64,000 nucleotides of DNA from Rubrivivax benzoatilyticus JA2 = ATCC BAA-35 (lineage in GTDB: Bacteria; Pseudomonadota; Gammaproteobacteria; Burkholderiales; Burkholderiaceae_C). Shown piece after piece: positions 1 to 12,954 of the stretch (position 1 is the first letter of the stretch; each line of letters opens with the position of its first letter). The notes under the pieces were generated by a model. The model was not told the DNA's origin, did not search any database, and was given only the letters and a program-made list of their open reading frames with translations. Position numbers and translations under genes: made by a program. The stretch spans positions 1 to 64,000 of the forward strand of contig NZ_AEWG01000148.1 of the NCBI RefSeq assembly GCF_000190375.1, read 5' to 3'.

Positions 1-609
1 GGCCGTGTCGGCGTCGGCGGTGTTGCCGGCGGCGTCGGCTTCCTCGGCCAGCTCGCACCAGTAGTGGGCGATGCGCGGCGCGTACGAGCCGGTGCCGCCC
101 TTGTCCAGGCGGGTGGCGATGTCGATCGCGGCGCGCCAGCTGCGCGAACGTTCCTGCAGCGCCAGCAGCGCCAGCCAGGCCTCGGTCTCGAAGGCCGTGC
201 CCTCGAGCGCACGGTAGGCCTGCTCGGCGCGGTCGAAGAGACCGGCGCGCATGTAGTCCTGGGCCAGCTCGTGCTGGGCGCGGTCGCGTTCGCCGGTCTT
301 CAGGTCGGCGCGCGACAGCAGGTGTTCGTGCACGCGCACCGCGCGCTCGAACTCGCCGCGGCGGCGGAACAGGTTGCCCAGCGCGAAGTGCAGCTCGGTC
401 GTGTCGGGGTCGTGCTGCACGGCCTCGATGAAGGCGTCGATGGCCTTGTCCTGCTGTTCGTTGAGCAGCAGGTTCAGGCCCTTGAAGTAGGCGCGCGGCG
501 CGTCGCGGTTGTCGCGGCGCACCTGGCGCAGGTCGAAGCGCGACGCGAGCCAGCCCAGCGCGAAGGCCACCGGCAGGCCGATCAGCAGCCACTGGAAGTC
601 GAAGTCCAT
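1..609 (-). CDS. lapB: LapB (YciM) lipopolysaccharide assembly protein, N-terminal part
   Basis: The first 203 codons of LapB, cut by the left window edge; the start is ATG at 609. The N-terminus (residues 1-19) is hydrophobic and fits the single membrane anchor of the family. It is followed by helical TPR-like repeats, for example around residues 30-60 and 65-100. LapB is an inner-membrane scaffold that, with FtsH, tunes LpxC degradation and so the LPS to phospholipid balance. The zinc rubredoxin-like C-terminal domain would lie outside the window. lapA lies 66 bases upstream on the same strand, the usual lapA-lapB pair. Identity is confident from the N-terminus plus neighbourhood. Confidence 0.9.
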   Translation of the reverse strand, partial: MDFDFQWLLIGLPVAFALGWLASRFDLRQVRRDNRDAPRAYFKGLNLLLNEQQDKAIDAFIEAVQHDPDTTELHFALGNLFRRRGEFERAVRVHEHLLSRADLKTGERDRAQHELAQDYMRAGLFDRAEQAYRALEGTAFETEAWLALLALQERSRSWRAAIDIATRLDKGGTGSYAPRIAHYWCELAEEADAAGNTADADTA

Positions 610-675
610 CGGGCGTCGGGGTTCTCGGACGGGAAATCGGGCGGCCCGATCAGGCCGCAACGGTGCGCCGGGCGC

Positions 676-981
676 TCACAGCCCCTCGCGCGGCGGGTGT
701 TCCAGCGGCAGCTCGGAGGCCGGCGCCGGGGCGGGGGCCGGCGCCACCGGGGCGGGGGCCTGCAGCCGCGCCTTGCGGCGTTCGCGCCACCAGCTCGGCA
801 GCATCGCCAGCACGCCGACGGCCGCGCCTGCGGCAAAGGCCGCGAGCACGACGATGACCATCGGGGCCTGCCACTCGGCGCCGAAGAACCAGCGCACGGT
901 CGCGTTCTGCTGGTTGTTCAGCGCGAACGCGAACAGCGTGAAGAAGACGAAGGCCCGGAAGAGCCAGAGGAGAAGGCGCAC
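676..981 (-). CDS. lapA: LapA-domain inner membrane protein
   Basis: A 101-residue protein with two hydrophobic segments (about residues 3-20 and 40-62) and a proline/alanine-rich cytoplasmic tail. It matches the LapA (DUF1049) architecture in size, topology and the conserved N-Q-Q turn after the first helix (residues 22-25). LapA works with LapB at the inner membrane in LPS assembly control. It sits 25 bases after ihfB and just before lapB, the standard beta-proteobacterial order. Sequence conservation in this family is low, so the call leans on topology and context. Confidence 0.85.
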   Translation of the reverse strand: MRLLLWLFRAFVFFTLFAFALNNQQNATVRWFFGAEWQAPMVIVVLAAFAAGAAVGVLAMLPSWWRERRKARLQAPAPVAPAPAPAPASELPLEHPPREGL

Positions 982-1006
982 GGCGCCGATTCTAGGAGCC
1001 GCCCGG

Positions 1007-1318
1007 TCAGGCGGCGTCGGTATCCCGGTCGGCCGGTTGGCGCGCGTCGACGGCTTCGCGCAGCGCCTTGCCGGGCTTGAAGTGCGGGACCAGCTTCTCC
1101 GGGATCACGACCTGTTCGCCACTGCGCGGGTTGCGGCCCATGCGCGGCGGACGGCGGTTGATCGAGAAGCTGCCGAACCCGCGGATCTCGATGCGGTGGC
1201 CGCGGGCCAGCGCGTCGGTCATCGCGTCGAGGATGGTCTTGACGGCGAACTCGGTGTCGCGCTGCGTCAGCTGCGAGAAGCGCTCGGCAAGACGGGCGAC
1301 GAGGTCGGATCGGGTCAT
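1007..1318 (-). CDS. ihfB: Integration host factor beta subunit
   Basis: HU/IHF family DNA-bending protein, 103 residues from the ATG at 1318; an upstream in-frame ATG at 1336 would add six unconserved residues. The start MTRSDLV, the segment IEIRGFGSF and the DNA-intercalating arm RNPRSGE with its conserved proline identify IHF beta. The C-terminus carries a short acidic extension. IHF-beta pairs with IhfA to bend DNA sharply in replication, site-specific recombination and transcription. It follows rpsA on the same strand, as in most proteobacteria, but a strong hairpin terminator lies between them. Its expression therefore probably relies on read-through or its own promoter. Confidence 0.95.
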   Translation of the reverse strand: MTRSDLVARLAERFSQLTQRDTEFAVKTILDAMTDALARGHRIEIRGFGSFSINRRPPRMGRNPRSGEQVVIPEKLVPHFKPGKALREAVDARQPADRDTDAA

Positions 1319-1351
1319 GGCAGGGACGGATCGCAAGCGGCTGGAAACGCG

Positions 1352-1386
1352 AAAAGGCCCGCGCGCCTGGAAGGGGCGCGCGGGCC
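1352..1386 (-). terminator. Rho-independent terminator after rpsA
   Basis: A perfect 12-bp stem GGCCCGCGCGCC (1356-1367 with 1375-1386) and a short loop, followed on the minus strand by TTTT. It lies between the rpsA stop and the ihfB start, so it should end or attenuate the rpsA transcript. It is one of the strongest hairpins in the window. Confidence 0.8.
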
Positions 1387-1399
1387 GTGCAACGGCGAA

Positions 1400-3115
1400 T
1401 TACTCGCGGTTGTCGAGCTTGGCGCGCAGCAGGGCGCCCAGGCTGGTCGTGCCGGCGTTCTCGCGCTCGTTGGTCTGGCGCAGGGCCTGCATCGACTGCT
1501 GCTCGTCGGCGTTGTCCTTGGCCTTGATCGACAGCTGGATCGAACGCAGCTTGCGGTCGACGTTGATGATCATGACCGAGACTTCGTCGCCTTCCTTCAG
1601 CACGTTGCGCGCGTCTTCGACGCGGTCGCGGCTGATCTCGGACGCACGCAGGTAGCCGGTGACGTCGTCGTTGAGCTGGATCTCGGCGCCGCGCGGGTCG
1701 ACCGTCTTCACCTTGCCGGTGACGATGGCGCCGCGGTCGTTGAGCGTCGTGAAGCTGGTGAACGGATCGACGTCCAGCTGCTTGATGCCCAGGCTGATGC
1801 GCTCGCGCTCGACGTCGACGGCCAGCACGATGGCCTCGACTTCCTGGCCCTTCTTGTAGTTGCGCACGGCGGCTTCACCCGGCTCGTGCCACGACAGGTC
1901 GGACAGGTGCACCAGGCCGTCGATGCCCGCGGACAGGCCGACGAAGACGCCGAAGTCGGTGATCGACTTGACCGGGCCCTTGACCTTGTCGCCGCGCTTG
2001 ACGTTGGAAGCGAACTCTTCCCACGGGTTCGGCTTGCACTGCTTCATGCCCAGCGAGATGCGACGCTTGTCTTCGTCGATCTCGAGGACCATGACTTCGA
2101 CTTCCTCGCCCAGCGAGACCACCTTGGACGGGGCGACGTTCTTGTTCGTCCAGTCCATTTCGGAGACGTGCACCAGGCCTTCGATGCCCGGCTCGATCTC
2201 GACGAACGCGCCGTAGTCGGCGATGTTGGTGATCTTGCCGAACAGGCGCGTGCCGTTCGGGTAGCGGCGCGAGACGCCCAGCCACGGGTCGTCGCCCAGC
2301 TGCTTGATGCCCAGGCTGACGCGGTTCTTCTCGGCGTCGAACTTGAGGACCTTGGCCGACAGTTCCTGACCGACCTGCACCACCTCGCTCGGGTGACGCA
2401 CGCGGCGCCACGCCATGTCGGTGATGTGCAGCAGGCCGTCGATGCCGCCGAGGTCGACGAACGCACCGTATTCGGTGATGTTCTTGACCACGCCGTGCAC
2501 GATGGCGCCTTCGGTCAGCGTCTCGAGCAGCTTGGCGCGTTCTTCGCCCATCGAAGCCTCGACGACGGCGCGGCGCGACAACACGACGTTGTTGCGCTTG
2601 CGGTCGAGCTTGATGACCTTGAACTCCATGGTCTTGCCCTCGAACGGGCTCATGTCCTTGACCGGACGCGTGTCGAGCAGCGAACCCGGCAGGAAGGCGC
2701 GGATGCCGTTGACCAGCACCGTCAGGCCGCCCTTGACCTTGCCGCTGACCGTGCCGGTGACGAAGTCGCCCGACTCCAGCGCGTTCTCCAGCGCCATCCA
2801 CGACGCCAGGCGCTTGGCCTTGTCGCGGCTGAGGATGGTGTCGCCGTAGCCGTTCTCGACGGCGTCGATCGCCACCGCGACGAAGTCGCCGACCTGGACC
2901 TCGAGCTCGCCCTGGTCGTTCTTGAACTCGTCGATGGGCACGTAGGACTCGCTCTTGAGCCCGGCGTTGACGACGACGTGGTTGAACTCGATGCGCACGA
3001 CTTCGGCGGAGATCACCTCGCCGACACGCATGTCGGAGCTCTTCAGCGATTCCTCGAACAGGGCGGCGAAGGCATCAGCGCCGCTCTTGGCGATGACGGT
3101 AGTGGATACGGACAT
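1400..3115 (-). CDS. rpsA: 30S ribosomal protein S1
   Basis: A 571-residue protein with six S1 (OB-fold) repeats. The last four carry the canonical G-x-V-x-x-I-x-x-(Y/F)-G-A/V-F-V pattern, for example around residues 205, 290, 377 and 464. The length fits proteobacterial S1. S1 binds mRNA leaders on the 30S subunit and is needed to initiate on structured or weak-SD messages. It begins at ATG 3115, 142 bases after the aroA-cmk gene; cmk-rpsA-ihfB is a classic order. No anomalies are visible. Confidence 0.98.
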   Translation of the reverse strand: MSVSTTVIAKSGADAFAALFEESLKSSDMRVGEVISAEVVRIEFNHVVVNAGLKSESYVPIDEFKNDQGELEVQVGDFVAVAIDAVENGYGDTILSRDKAKRLASWMALENALESGDFVTGTVSGKVKGGLTVLVNGIRAFLPGSLLDTRPVKDMSPFEGKTMEFKVIKLDRKRNNVVLSRRAVVEASMGEERAKLLETLTEGAIVHGVVKNITEYGAFVDLGGIDGLLHITDMAWRRVRHPSEVVQVGQELSAKVLKFDAEKNRVSLGIKQLGDDPWLGVSRRYPNGTRLFGKITNIADYGAFVEIEPGIEGLVHVSEMDWTNKNVAPSKVVSLGEEVEVMVLEIDEDKRRISLGMKQCKPNPWEEFASNVKRGDKVKGPVKSITDFGVFVGLSAGIDGLVHLSDLSWHEPGEAAVRNYKKGQEVEAIVLAVDVERERISLGIKQLDVDPFTSFTTLNDRGAIVTGKVKTVDPRGAEIQLNDDVTGYLRASEISRDRVEDARNVLKEGDEVSVMIINVDRKLRSIQLSIKAKDNADEQQSMQALRQTNERENAGTTSLGALLRAKLDNRE

Positions 3116-3257
3116 GTGGTTCCTGTGCCCGGAGGAGTTGAAGGCAGAGCCGGGCGGTGCTTGCAGCGGGGGCTGCGGGGTTCGTTGGACACACCCGCCG
3201 CGCCCGGTGGCCTGACGGCCGGAAGGGGAGCGCAGCGGAACCTGGGGAGAACGCGCG

Positions 3258-5294
3258 TCAGGCCGTGCGGCCGAACGGGCGGCGCTGTTGCCACCAAGCC
3301 AGCACCTGGGCCACCGAGGCTTCGATGGACAGTGCCGAGTTGTCGAGTTCCAGCGCGTCTTCGGCCGGCTTCAACGGCGAGACGCTGCGCGATCGGTCAC
3401 GCAAGTCCCGCGCCTCGAGGTCCGCGCGAAGGTCGTCGATATTAGCAGAAATTCCCTTGGAAATCAGTTGCTTATAGCGCCGCTCGGCGCGCTGGGCGGC
3501 GCTGGCCGTGAGGAAGACCTTCAGCGGCGCGTCGGGGAAGATCACGGTGCCCATGTCGCGGCCGTCGGCCACCAGGCCCGGCGCGCGGCGGAACGACAGC
3601 TGCAGCTCGTGCAGCGCCGCGCGCACCGCCGGCCAGACCGACACGCGCGAGGCCATCAGGCCGCTGGTCTCCAGGCGCAGCTCGTCGGTGATGTCGCGCC
3701 CGCGCAGCCAGGTGCGGCCGGCGTCGGCGCCGTCGCCGAAACGCAGGTCCAGACCGGCGGCCAGCGCCGCCAGCGCCGGCTCGTCCTCGGGCGAGACGCC
3801 GTCCCACAGCGCGGCGATGCCGGTGGCGCGGTACAGCGCGCCCGAGTCCAGCAGCGCGTAGCCCAGCGCCGCGGCGACCTCGGCGGCCAGCGTGCCCTTG
3901 CCCGAGGCCGTCGGGCCGTCGATCGTGATCACCGGCACCTCGGCCGGCTCGGCGCGCGCCAGGCCGAACAAGGCCTCGAAGTAGTCGGGGAAGGTCTTGG
4001 CGACGCAGTGCGGCTCGAGGATGCGCACAGGCACGCGCGCGCCGACGGTCGGGTTGAACGCCGCCAGCGACAGGCACATCGCCATGCGGTGGTCGTCGTA
4101 GGTGCGGATCTCGGCCGGCTGCCAGGCCTGCGGCGCGCGGACCTCGATGAAGTCGGCGCCTTCGACGACCGTCGCGCCGACGCGGCGCAGCTCGGCGGCC
4201 ATCGCGGCGATGCGGTCGGTCTCCTTGACGCGCCAGCTGGCGATGCCCTCGATGCGGGTCGGGCCTTCGGCGTACAGCGCCATCGCCGCCAGCGTCATCG
4301 CGGCGTCGGGGATGTGGTTGGCGTCCAGCGTGATGCCGGCCAGCGGCCAGCGCCCGCGGCGCACCTCCAGCCAGCCGGGGCCGGTGCGCACGTCGGCGCC
4401 CATCGCCTGGGCGGCCTCGACGAAGCGGATGTCGCCCTGGATCGAGTCGCTGCCGACACCTTCGATGCGCACCGCGTCGCCACCGGTGGCGGCGATCGCG
4501 CCCAGCGCGACGAAGTACGAGGCCGACGAGGCGTCGCCCTCGACGTGGATGTCGCCCGGCGAGCGGTAGCGGCTGCCCTGCGGGATCGTGAAACGCTGCC
4601 AGCCTTCGCGCCGCACGGCGATGCCGAAGCGCGCCAGCAGGTTGACGGTGATCTCGACGTAGGGCTTGGAGATGAGTTCGCCGTCGACCTCGACGACGAG
4701 ATCGCGTTCGCCGGCGGCCAGCGGCAGGGCCAGCAGCAGCGCGGTCAGGAACTGGCTGGAGACGTCGCCGCGCACGCGGATCGGCCGCTCCAGCGCCAGC
4801 CGGCCGCCGGCGCTGCCGCGCAGGCGCAGCGGCGGGTAGCCCGGCGTGCCCAGGTCCTCGATCGTGCAGCCCAGCGGGCGCAGCGCGTCGACCAGGTCGC
4901 CGATCGGGCGCTCGTGCATGCGCGCCACGCCGGAGAGCTCGAAGTCGCCTCCCTGCAGCGTCGCCAGCACGGCCAGCGCCGCGGCCAGCGGCCGCATCGC
5001 GGTGCCGGCGTTGCCGAGGAACAGCCTGGCCTCGTGCACCGACAGCCGGCCGCCCAGGCCGGTGACGGCCAGCGTGCCGTCGGCGTCGTGGGCGATGCCG
5101 CAGCCCAGCGCACGCAGCGCGTCGAGCATGACGCGCGTGTCGTCGCTGGCCAGCAGGTCGTGCACGCGTGTCGTGCCGTCGGCCAGGCCGGCGAGCAGCA
5201 GCACGCGGTTGGAGATGCTCTTGGAGCCGGGCAGCCGGACGGTGCCGGCCGCGCCTGCCATCGGCGGCAGGTCGAGGAAGGGGGTGCGGAACAT
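3258..5294 (-). CDS. aroA-cmk: Fused EPSP synthase / cytidylate kinase
   Basis: One 678-residue frame encodes two enzymes. Residues 1 to about 440 are 3-phosphoshikimate 1-carboxyvinyltransferase (AroA; N-terminal [18 protein letters not shown]-terminal DDHRMAM), the sixth shikimate step. From about residue 447 a cytidylate kinase follows with the P-loop GPTASGKGT and the later [12 protein letters not shown] segment, making CDP/dCDP. The frame also opens upstream to 5498, but homology starts at ATG 5294, 14 bases after tyrA. Separate aroA and cmk genes are adjacent in most relatives, so this looks like loss of the intervening stop. Fusions of this kind occur in some Burkholderiales. There is no sign of damage to either half. 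Confidence 0.93.
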   Translation of the reverse strand: MFRTPFLDLPPMAGAAGTVRLPGSKSISNRVLLLAGLADGTTRVHDLLASDDTRVMLDALRALGCGIAHDADGTLAVTGLGGRLSVHEARLFLGNAGTAMRPLAAALAVLATLQGGDFELSGVARMHERPIGDLVDALRPLGCTIEDLGTPGYPPLRLRGSAGGRLALERPIRVRGDVSSQFLTALLLALPLAAGERDLVVEVDGELISKPYVEITVNLLARFGIAVRREGWQRFTIPQGSRYRSPGDIHVEGDASSASYFVALGAIAATGGDAVRIEGVGSDSIQGDIRFVEAAQAMGADVRTGPGWLEVRRGRWPLAGITLDANHIPDAAMTLAAMALYAEGPTRIEGIASWRVKETDRIAAMAAELRRVGATVVEGADFIEVRAPQAWQPAEIRTYDDHRMAMCLSLAAFNPTVGARVPVRILEPHCVAKTFPDYFEALFGLARAEPAEVPVITIDGPTASGKGTLAAEVAAALGYALLDSGALYRATGIAALWDGVSPEDEPALAALAAGLDLRFGDGADAGRTWLRGRDITDELRLETSGLMASRVSVWPAVRAALHELQLSFRRAPGLVADGRDMGTVIFPDAPLKVFLTASAAQRAERRYKQLISKGISANIDDLRADLEARDLRDRSRSVSPLKPAEDALELDNSALSIEASVAQVLAWWQQRRPFGRTA

Positions 5295-5308
5295 CGGGTC
5301 GGAAAACG

Positions 5309-6190
5309 TCAGCGCTGGGCCGATCGCGGCGCGCCCATCTGCCAGCCGGCACGGCCTTCGGCGGCGGCGCGGATCATCGCCTCCAGCGCGTCGGTGTTGC
5401 CGTTCAGCATCAGCTGCTCGAAGGCGTCGAGCGACTGTCGAAAGCGCTGCGACTGCTTGAGGATCTCTTCGCGGTTGGCGGTCAGCACGTCGCGCCACAT
5501 CTCGGGGTTGCTGGCGGCGATGCGCGTGAAGTCGCGGAAGCCGGGGCCGGCGAGCGACAGGAAGTCGCGCCCGGCGGGCTGGCCGACCACCGCCGAGAAA
5601 TAGGCGAAGGCCAGCAAATGCGGCAGGTGGCTCACGGCGGCGAAGGCGGCGTCGTGGTTCTCCGGCGTCATCTTCAGCACCTGCGCGCCGATCGCCGACC
5701 AGACGTCGGTGGCCTTCTGCACCAGGTCGGGCGCGGTCTGCGGCAGCGGCGTCAGGATGACCTGGCGGCCGGCGTACAGCGCCGCGTCGGCGTGGCCGAT
5801 GCCGGCCAGTTCCTTGCCGGCGATCGGGTGCGCCGGCACGAAGGACGGCAGGCGCTCGCGCAGCACGCGGCGCGCGGCGTCGACGACATCGCGTTTGGTG
5901 CTGCCGACGTCCATGAACAGCACGCCCGGCTCGACGAGGTGGCGGATGGCCTTGAAGGTCGCCTCGGTGGCGGCCACCGGCACTGACAGCAGCACGATGT
6001 CCGAGCCGGCGACGGCCAGCAGCGCCGATTCGGCGACGACGTCGATGACGCCGAGCTTCTTCGCGCGTTCGGTAGTCGACGGGCTCTTGCTGTAGCCGAT
6101 GACACGCTTGACCAGACCGGCGCGCTTGAGCGCCAGCGCGAAGGAGCCGCCCATCAGGCCGCAGCCGATGACGCCGAGTTGCTGGAACAT
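5309..6190 (-). CDS. tyrA: Prephenate dehydrogenase family protein
   Basis: A 293-residue NAD(P)-dependent oxidoreductase for tyrosine synthesis (prephenate or arogenate dehydrogenase). The N-terminal Rossmann motif is [11 protein letters not shown] (residues 7-17). The conserved segments DVGSTK, HPIAGKE and the later MTPENHD..VSHLPH block, with a substrate-binding histidine, follow. The start ATG overlaps the pheA stop by four bases (ATGA), which implies translational coupling. Whether it prefers prephenate or arogenate cannot be told by eye. No ACT or chorismate mutase domain is attached. Confidence 0.95.
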   Translation of the reverse strand: MFQQLGVIGCGLMGGSFALALKRAGLVKRVIGYSKSPSTTERAKKLGVIDVVAESALLAVAGSDIVLLSVPVAATEATFKAIRHLVEPGVLFMDVGSTKRDVVDAARRVLRERLPSFVPAHPIAGKELAGIGHADAALYAGRQVILTPLPQTAPDLVQKATDVWSAIGAQVLKMTPENHDAAFAAVSHLPHLLAFAYFSAVVGQPAGRDFLSLAGPGFRDFTRIAASNPEMWRDVLTANREEILKQSQRFRQSLDAFEQLMLNGNTDALEAMIRAAAEGRAGWQMGAPRSAQR

Positions 6191-7296
6191 CAGTGCACGT
6201 CCACCGGGTAGGCCCCGAGGATCTTGAAGAAGGCGCAGGCGTCGTGCAGTTCGCGCAGCGCGGCGCCGACCTTGGGCTCGTCGGGGTGGCCCTGCACGTC
6301 GATGTAGAAGTAGTACTCCCACTGGCCCGAACGCGCCGGGCGCGACTCGAAGCGCGACATCGAGACGTCGTGGCGCTTGAGCGGCACCAGCATGTCGTGC
6401 ACCGCGCCCGGCCGGTTCTTCACCGACAGCACGAGGCTCGTGCAGTCGTGGCCCGAAGGCTTGGGCACCGGGTGGCGGTCGGGGTGGGTGACGATCGCGA
6501 AGCGTGTGCGGTTGTGGGCATCGTCCTGGATCGCCGGGGCCAGCACGTGCAGGCCGAACTCGCTGGCCGCGCGCACGCTGGCGATGGCCGCGACGCTGGT
6601 GTCCAGCGAGGCCAGGCGCGCGCCTTCGGCGTTGCTTGACGCCGGGCGGCGCTCGGCGTCGGGCAGATGGTGGCTGAGCCAGCCGTGGCATTGCGCCAGC
6701 GCCTGCGGGTGGGCGCAGACGGCGCGGATGCCGTCCAGCGAGTTCTCGCGCCGCAGCAGGTTCTGGCGGATGAACAGGCTGGTCTCGCCGATGATGAACA
6801 GCGGCGTGTGCAGGAAGAGATCGAGCGAGCGCGCGACGACGCCTTCGGTCGAGTTCTCGACCGGCACGACGCCGAAGTCGGCCGCGCCCGAGGCGACGGC
6901 GTGGAAGACTTCGTCGATGCTCGCGCACTGCACGCGCAGCAGCGAGCTGCCGAAGTAGCCGATCGCCGCCTCTTCGCTGAAGGTGCCGGCCGGGCCCAGG
7001 TAGGCCACGCGGGTCGGTGTCTCCAGCGCGCGGCAGGCCGACATGATCTCGCGCCAGATCGGCGCGATGCTCGCGGTCTGCAGCGGCCCCGGGTTCACGG
7101 CCTTCATGCCGTCGATGACCTGGGCCTCGCGTTCGGGGCGGAAGACGACCGAGCCCTCGCGTTTCTTCAGCTCGCCCACCGCCAGCGCCAGGCCGGCGCG
7201 GCGGTTGAGCAGCTCGAGCAGTTCGCGGTCGACCGCGTCGATCTGCTGGCGCAGGCCGACGAGCTCGTCGGAGGACTCGACCTTGGGCGTCTTCAC
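6190..7296 (-). CDS. pheA: Bifunctional chorismate mutase / prephenate dehydratase
   Basis: A 368-residue P-protein for phenylalanine synthesis. Residues 10-90 are an AroQ-type chorismate mutase ([19 protein letters not shown]). Residues 97-280 are prephenate dehydratase with [12 protein letters not shown] and the catalytic TRFAIV motif. Residues 290-360 are the regulatory ACT domain, with the ESRP signature that binds phenylalanine. The start is GTG at 7296 and overlaps the stop of the upstream DUF2059 gene (GTGA). serC, usually just upstream in this operon, is missing here. Feedback inhibition by phenylalanine is expected from the ACT domain. Confidence 0.96.
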   Translation of the reverse strand: MKTPKVESSDELVGLRQQIDAVDRELLELLNRRAGLALAVGELKKREGSVVFRPEREAQVIDGMKAVNPGPLQTASIAPIWREIMSACRALETPTRVAYLGPAGTFSEEAAIGYFGSSLLRVQCASIDEVFHAVASGAADFGVVPVENSTEGVVARSLDLFLHTPLFIIGETSLFIRQNLLRRENSLDGIRAVCAHPQALAQCHGWLSHHLPDAERRPASSNAEGARLASLDTSVAAIASVRAASEFGLHVLAPAIQDDAHNRTRFAIVTHPDRHPVPKPSGHDCTSLVLSVKNRPGAVHDMLVPLKRHDVSMSRFESRPARSGQWEYYFYIDVQGHPDEPKVGAALRELHDACAFFKILGAYPVDVH

Positions 7297-7897
7297 TTCG
7301 GTGCGCTGGCCGCCGCGGCGGGGGTGATGGCCTCGAAGCGCTTGCGCACGGCCTGCTCCAGCGCGCGCACCTTGGGTTCGACCAGCGGCTTGGTCTCGGC
7401 GACCAGCTTCTCACCCAGCGCGCGCTGCATGTCGCCGTTCATCGACTGGAACTTGCGGTTCACCGGCGATTCGAGGATGGTGACCAGCTGCTTGAGCTCT
7501 TCTTCGCTGAAGCGCTGCTCGAGGATGGCGCCGACGGTGCTCGGCGCGAGCTTGACGGCGCGGTCGCGCACGATCGGCGCCGCCTCGTCGGCGTACTTCT
7601 TGGCATCGGCCTGAAGGCCCTGGGCCAGCGCCGTGCGCTGTTCGGCGGGCAGCCGCTGCAGCGCCATCGCCGCCTGCTGCATCATCGCCAGCGCCGGCTG
7701 CTCGGCGAGCTGGCGCGCCATGTTCTCGATCGCCGGCTGCTGGATCTGCAGGATCTTGGCGACCAGGGCCTTCTTCGCCGGGCTCGACGGGGCGGTGGCC
7801 GATGCCGCGGGCGCGGTGGAGGCGGGCGCTGGCGCCTTCTGCGCCATGGCCGGGAGGGCCGCGGCAAGCGCCAGGGCAAGCACGAATCGTTGGGTCA

Positions 7898-7898
<1 letters not shown>
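7293..7898 (-). CDS. Exported DUF2059-domain protein
   Basis: A 201-residue protein with a clean signal peptide (MTQRFVLALALAAALPAMAQ, residues 1-20) and an Ala/Pro/Ser-rich linker to about residue 45. A helical domain follows, matching DUF2059 in the segment FSEEELKQLVTILESPVNRK. The family is periplasmic and of unknown function. The gene is locked between gyrA and pheA by four-base overlaps at both ends (ATGA and GTGA), the position where serC sits in many relatives. It may simply travel with the operon; no enzymatic motif is visible. Confidence 0.85.
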
Positions 7899-10582
<2,684 letters not shown>

Positions 10583-10850
10583 GCGTAACCGCGCGGCGCG
10601 CGAGCAAGAGCGGCCGGGCCGGAGCGGCCTGGCACGGGACGGGAGATTCTACGGTGCGGCGCTTGTCGTGGCAGCGCAACAGCGGGTCGAGCACGCCCAA
10701 GCACAGGGGTGAGAATGCAGGCGCGTCCGTGCCCTATGGCACAATCGTTCGCAGGTGGTAAGTACCCGGCGTGTCGGGATTTGCCCGGAGTTCAGGCTTT
10801 CGGTTTGGACGTATCGCAGTTCTGCTGCGGCTTTCCTCGAGAGGAGAAAC

Positions 10851-11495
10851 ATGAAGAAACTGAACAGGGTGGCGGTGCTTTTTGCAACCGCTGCGCTCGC
10901 CGCCCCGATCGCGGTCCTGGCCCAGGATAAGACGATCGACAACTGGCGCGCCTCGGACGGCACCGTCTGGAAGAACGGGACGAACGAGCTCTGCTGGCGT
11001 GACAGCAACTGGACCCCGGCCACTGCCGCGGCCGAGTGCGATGGTGCGTTGAAGCCCCCGGCGCCGGCCCCGGCGCCCAAGGTCGTGGCGCCCCCGCCGC
11101 CCCCGCCGCCGCCCCCGCCGCCGCCGGCTCCGGTCAGCGAGAAGGTCACCTTCGCCGCTGACGCGTTCTTCGACTTCGACAAGGCTATCCTGAAGCCCGA
11201 AGCGAAGGCGAAGCTCGACGACTTGGCCGCCAAGGCCAAGGCCGTCAACCTGGAAGTCGTCATCGCCGTGGGTCACACCGACGCCACGGGTCCGGATGGC
11301 TACAACCAGAAGCTGTCGGTCAAGCGCGCCGACGCCGTGAAGGCCTATCTGGTCGATCAAGGCATCGAGAAGAACCGCGTCTACACCGAAGGCAAGGGCG
11401 AGAAGCAGCCGGTCGCCGACAACAAGACCCGCGAAGGCCGCGCGAAGAACCGTCGCGTGGAAATCGAAGTGGTCGGTACGCGTACCAAGAAGTAA
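10851..11495 (+). CDS. ompA: OmpA-family outer membrane protein
   Basis: A 214-residue exported protein that starts at ATG 10851 behind a strong GAGGAG Shine-Dalgarno; longer in-frame starts are unlikely. It has a signal peptide (residues 1-24) and a short about 50-residue N-terminal segment with the Burkholderiales CWR...W motif. A polyproline linker spans about residues 75-95. The C-terminal OmpA peptidoglycan-binding domain has FDFDKA, GHTDATG and NRRVEIEV. It lacks an eight-strand barrel, so it anchors wall to membrane rather than forming the enterobacterial porin-like OmpA. It is divergent from gyrA, monocistronic, and ends at a good terminator. Confidence 0.93.
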   Translation: MKKLNRVAVLFATAALAAPIAVLAQDKTIDNWRASDGTVWKNGTNELCWRDSNWTPATAAAECDGALKPPAPAPAPKVVAPPPPPPPPPPPPAPVSEKVTFAADAFFDFDKAILKPEAKAKLDDLAAKAKAVNLEVVIAVGHTDATGPDGYNQKLSVKRADAVKAYLVDQGIEKNRVYTEGKGEKQPVADNKTREGRAKNRRVEIEVVGTRTKK

Positions 11496-11525
11496 TCGCC
11501 CGGAACCCATCGGGTTCCCCGCATG

Positions 11526-11548
11526 AAACCCCGCCTCGGCGGGGTTTT
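11526..11548 (+). terminator. Rho-independent terminator after ompA
   Basis: An inverted repeat AAACCCCGCC / GGCGGGGTTT ending in TTTT, 30 bases after the ompA stop and before ubiG. It is a textbook intrinsic terminator for a highly expressed gene. Confidence 0.85.
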
Positions 11549-11574
11549 CCGTTTGTTGCGCTTAGGATTCGAGC

Positions 11575-12279
11575 ATGACCGTCAACGCCGACGCCCAGGA
11601 ACTGGCCAAGTTCAGCGATCTCGCCCACCGCTGGTGGGACCCGGAGAGCGAATTCCGGCCGCTGCACGAGATCAACCCCCTGCGCCTGGACTGGATCGAC
11701 AGCCTGGCCGGGCTGCGCGGCAAGACCGTGCTCGACGTCGGCTGCGGCGGCGGCGTGCTGTCGGAGTCGATGGCCGGCCGTGCCGCGCACGTGACCGGCA
11801 TCGACCTGTCGACCAAGGCGCTCGGTGTCGCGCGCCTGCATGCGCTCGAGTCCGAGGTGATGAACCTCGAGTACCGCGAGATCGCGACCGAGGCGCTGGC
11901 TGCCGAGCGCCCGGGGAGCTTCGACGTCGTCACCTGCATGGAGATGCTCGAGCACGTGCCCGATCCGGCGTCGGTCATCGAGGCCTGCGCCAGGCTCGCC
12001 AAGCCCGGCGGCTGGGTGTTCTTCTCGACGCTCAACCGCAACCCCAAGGCCTTCCTGTTCGCGATCGTCGGCGCCGAGTACGTGCTGAAGATGCTGCCGC
12101 GCGGCACGCACGAGTACGAACGTTTCATCCGCCCGAGCGAACTCGCGCGCTGGTGCCGCGACGCCGGCCTGACGCCGGCCGGAAGCCGAGGCCTGCAATA
12201 CAACCCGCTGACCAAGCGCTACTGGCTGTCCGACGACACCAGCGTCAACTACCTCGTCGCGACGCGGAAGCCCGGCTGA
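11575..12279 (+). CDS. ubiG: Ubiquinone biosynthesis O-methyltransferase
   Basis: A 234-residue SAM-dependent methyltransferase that does both O-methylations of the ubiquinone ring. It has the SAM-binding motif VLDVGCGGG (about residues 51-59), the motif II/III segments [11 protein letters not shown] and [18 protein letters not shown], and the UbiG-specific HRWWDP near the N-terminus. The stop overlaps the gph start (TGATG), so the two are probably co-translated. ubiG-gph is a frequent beta-proteobacterial pair. Confidence 0.96.
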   Translation: MTVNADAQELAKFSDLAHRWWDPESEFRPLHEINPLRLDWIDSLAGLRGKTVLDVGCGGGVLSESMAGRAAHVTGIDLSTKALGVARLHALESEVMNLEYREIATEALAAERPGSFDVVTCMEMLEHVPDPASVIEACARLAKPGGWVFFSTLNRNPKAFLFAIVGAEYVLKMLPRGTHEYERFIRPSELARWCRDAGLTPAGSRGLQYNPLTKRYWLSDDTSVNYLVATRKPG

Positions 12280-12941
12280 TGGCGCGTGCCGAGGTGGTGC
12301 TGTTCGACCTCGACGGCACCCTGGTCGACAGCGCGCCCGATCTGGCCGGCGCGGCCAACGACCTGCGCATCGCTCGCGGGCTCGCCCCGCTGCCGTACGA
12401 GCGCCTGCGGCCGATGGTCGGCACCGGCGCGCGTGGCATGGTCGGCGCCGCCTTCGGCCTGGCGCCTGGTGACGAAGGTTTCGAGCCCCTGCGCGACGCC
12501 TTTCTCGCGCGTTACGCCGAGCGTCTGCTGCAGGCCACCTGCGTCTTCGAGCACGTCGAGCCGGTGCTCGCGGCGCTCGACGGCGCCGGCCTGCGCTGGG
12601 GCATCGTGACGAACAAGGCGATGCGCTACGCCGAGCCCGTCGTGCGCGGGCTGGCGCTGCAGGCCCGTGCTGCAGCGCTGATCGCCGGCGACACCACGCC
12701 TCACGCCAAGCCTCACCCCGAGCCGCTGTGGGAGGCGGCACGCCGCCTGGGCGTCGCGCCAGAGCGTTGCGTCTACGTCGGCGACGACCACCGCGACATC
12801 GTCGCCGGCCGCGCCGCCGGCATGCACACGCTGGCCGCCGGCTGGGGCTACCTGGGTTGCGGCGAGCCGATTCACGCCTGGGGCGCCGATGCGGTGCTCG
12901 AAGAACCCTTCGCGCTCTTGAACTGGCTGGATCTGGCCTAA
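12279..12941 (+). CDS. gph: HAD-family phosphatase (phosphoglycolate phosphatase type)
   Basis: A 220-residue haloacid-dehalogenase phosphatase. Motif I is DLDGTLVD (residues 9-16), motif II is the TNK segment, and motif III/IV are the lysine before the PHPEPL block and GDDHRDI. Its position after ubiG and its sequence fit Gph; MupP (N-acetylmuramate 6-phosphate phosphatase) is a close alternative that the sequence alone does not exclude. It starts in the TGATG overlap with ubiG. The downstream ssrA promoter lies inside or just after its 3' end. Confidence 0.85.
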   Translation: MARAEVVLFDLDGTLVDSAPDLAGAANDLRIARGLAPLPYERLRPMVGTGARGMVGAAFGLAPGDEGFEPLRDAFLARYAERLLQATCVFEHVEPVLAALDGAGLRWGIVTNKAMRYAEPVVRGLALQARAAALIAGDTTPHAKPHPEPLWEAARRLGVAPERCVYVGDDHRDIVAGRAAGMHTLAAGWGYLGCGEPIHAWGADAVLEEPFALLNWLDLA

Positions 12942-12946
12942 ACTAG
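12918..12946 (+). promoter_or_regulatory. Putative ssrA promoter
   Basis: TTGAAC at 12918-12923, then a 17-base spacer and AACTAG (or TAAACT two bases earlier), ending 8-10 bases before the first base of the tmRNA. The -35 is good and the -10 is mediocre. It is proposed because the tmRNA needs a strong sigma-70 promoter and nothing better lies upstream. Confidence 0.35.
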
Positions 12947-12954
12947 GCACCTCA

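Noticed and set aside
509-3445. Very long plus-strand frame opposite rpsA and ihfB
   Set aside because: GC-rich antisense shadow; rpsA is unambiguous on the minus strand and the frame encodes a low-complexity Ala/Asp/Gly/Val-rich product.
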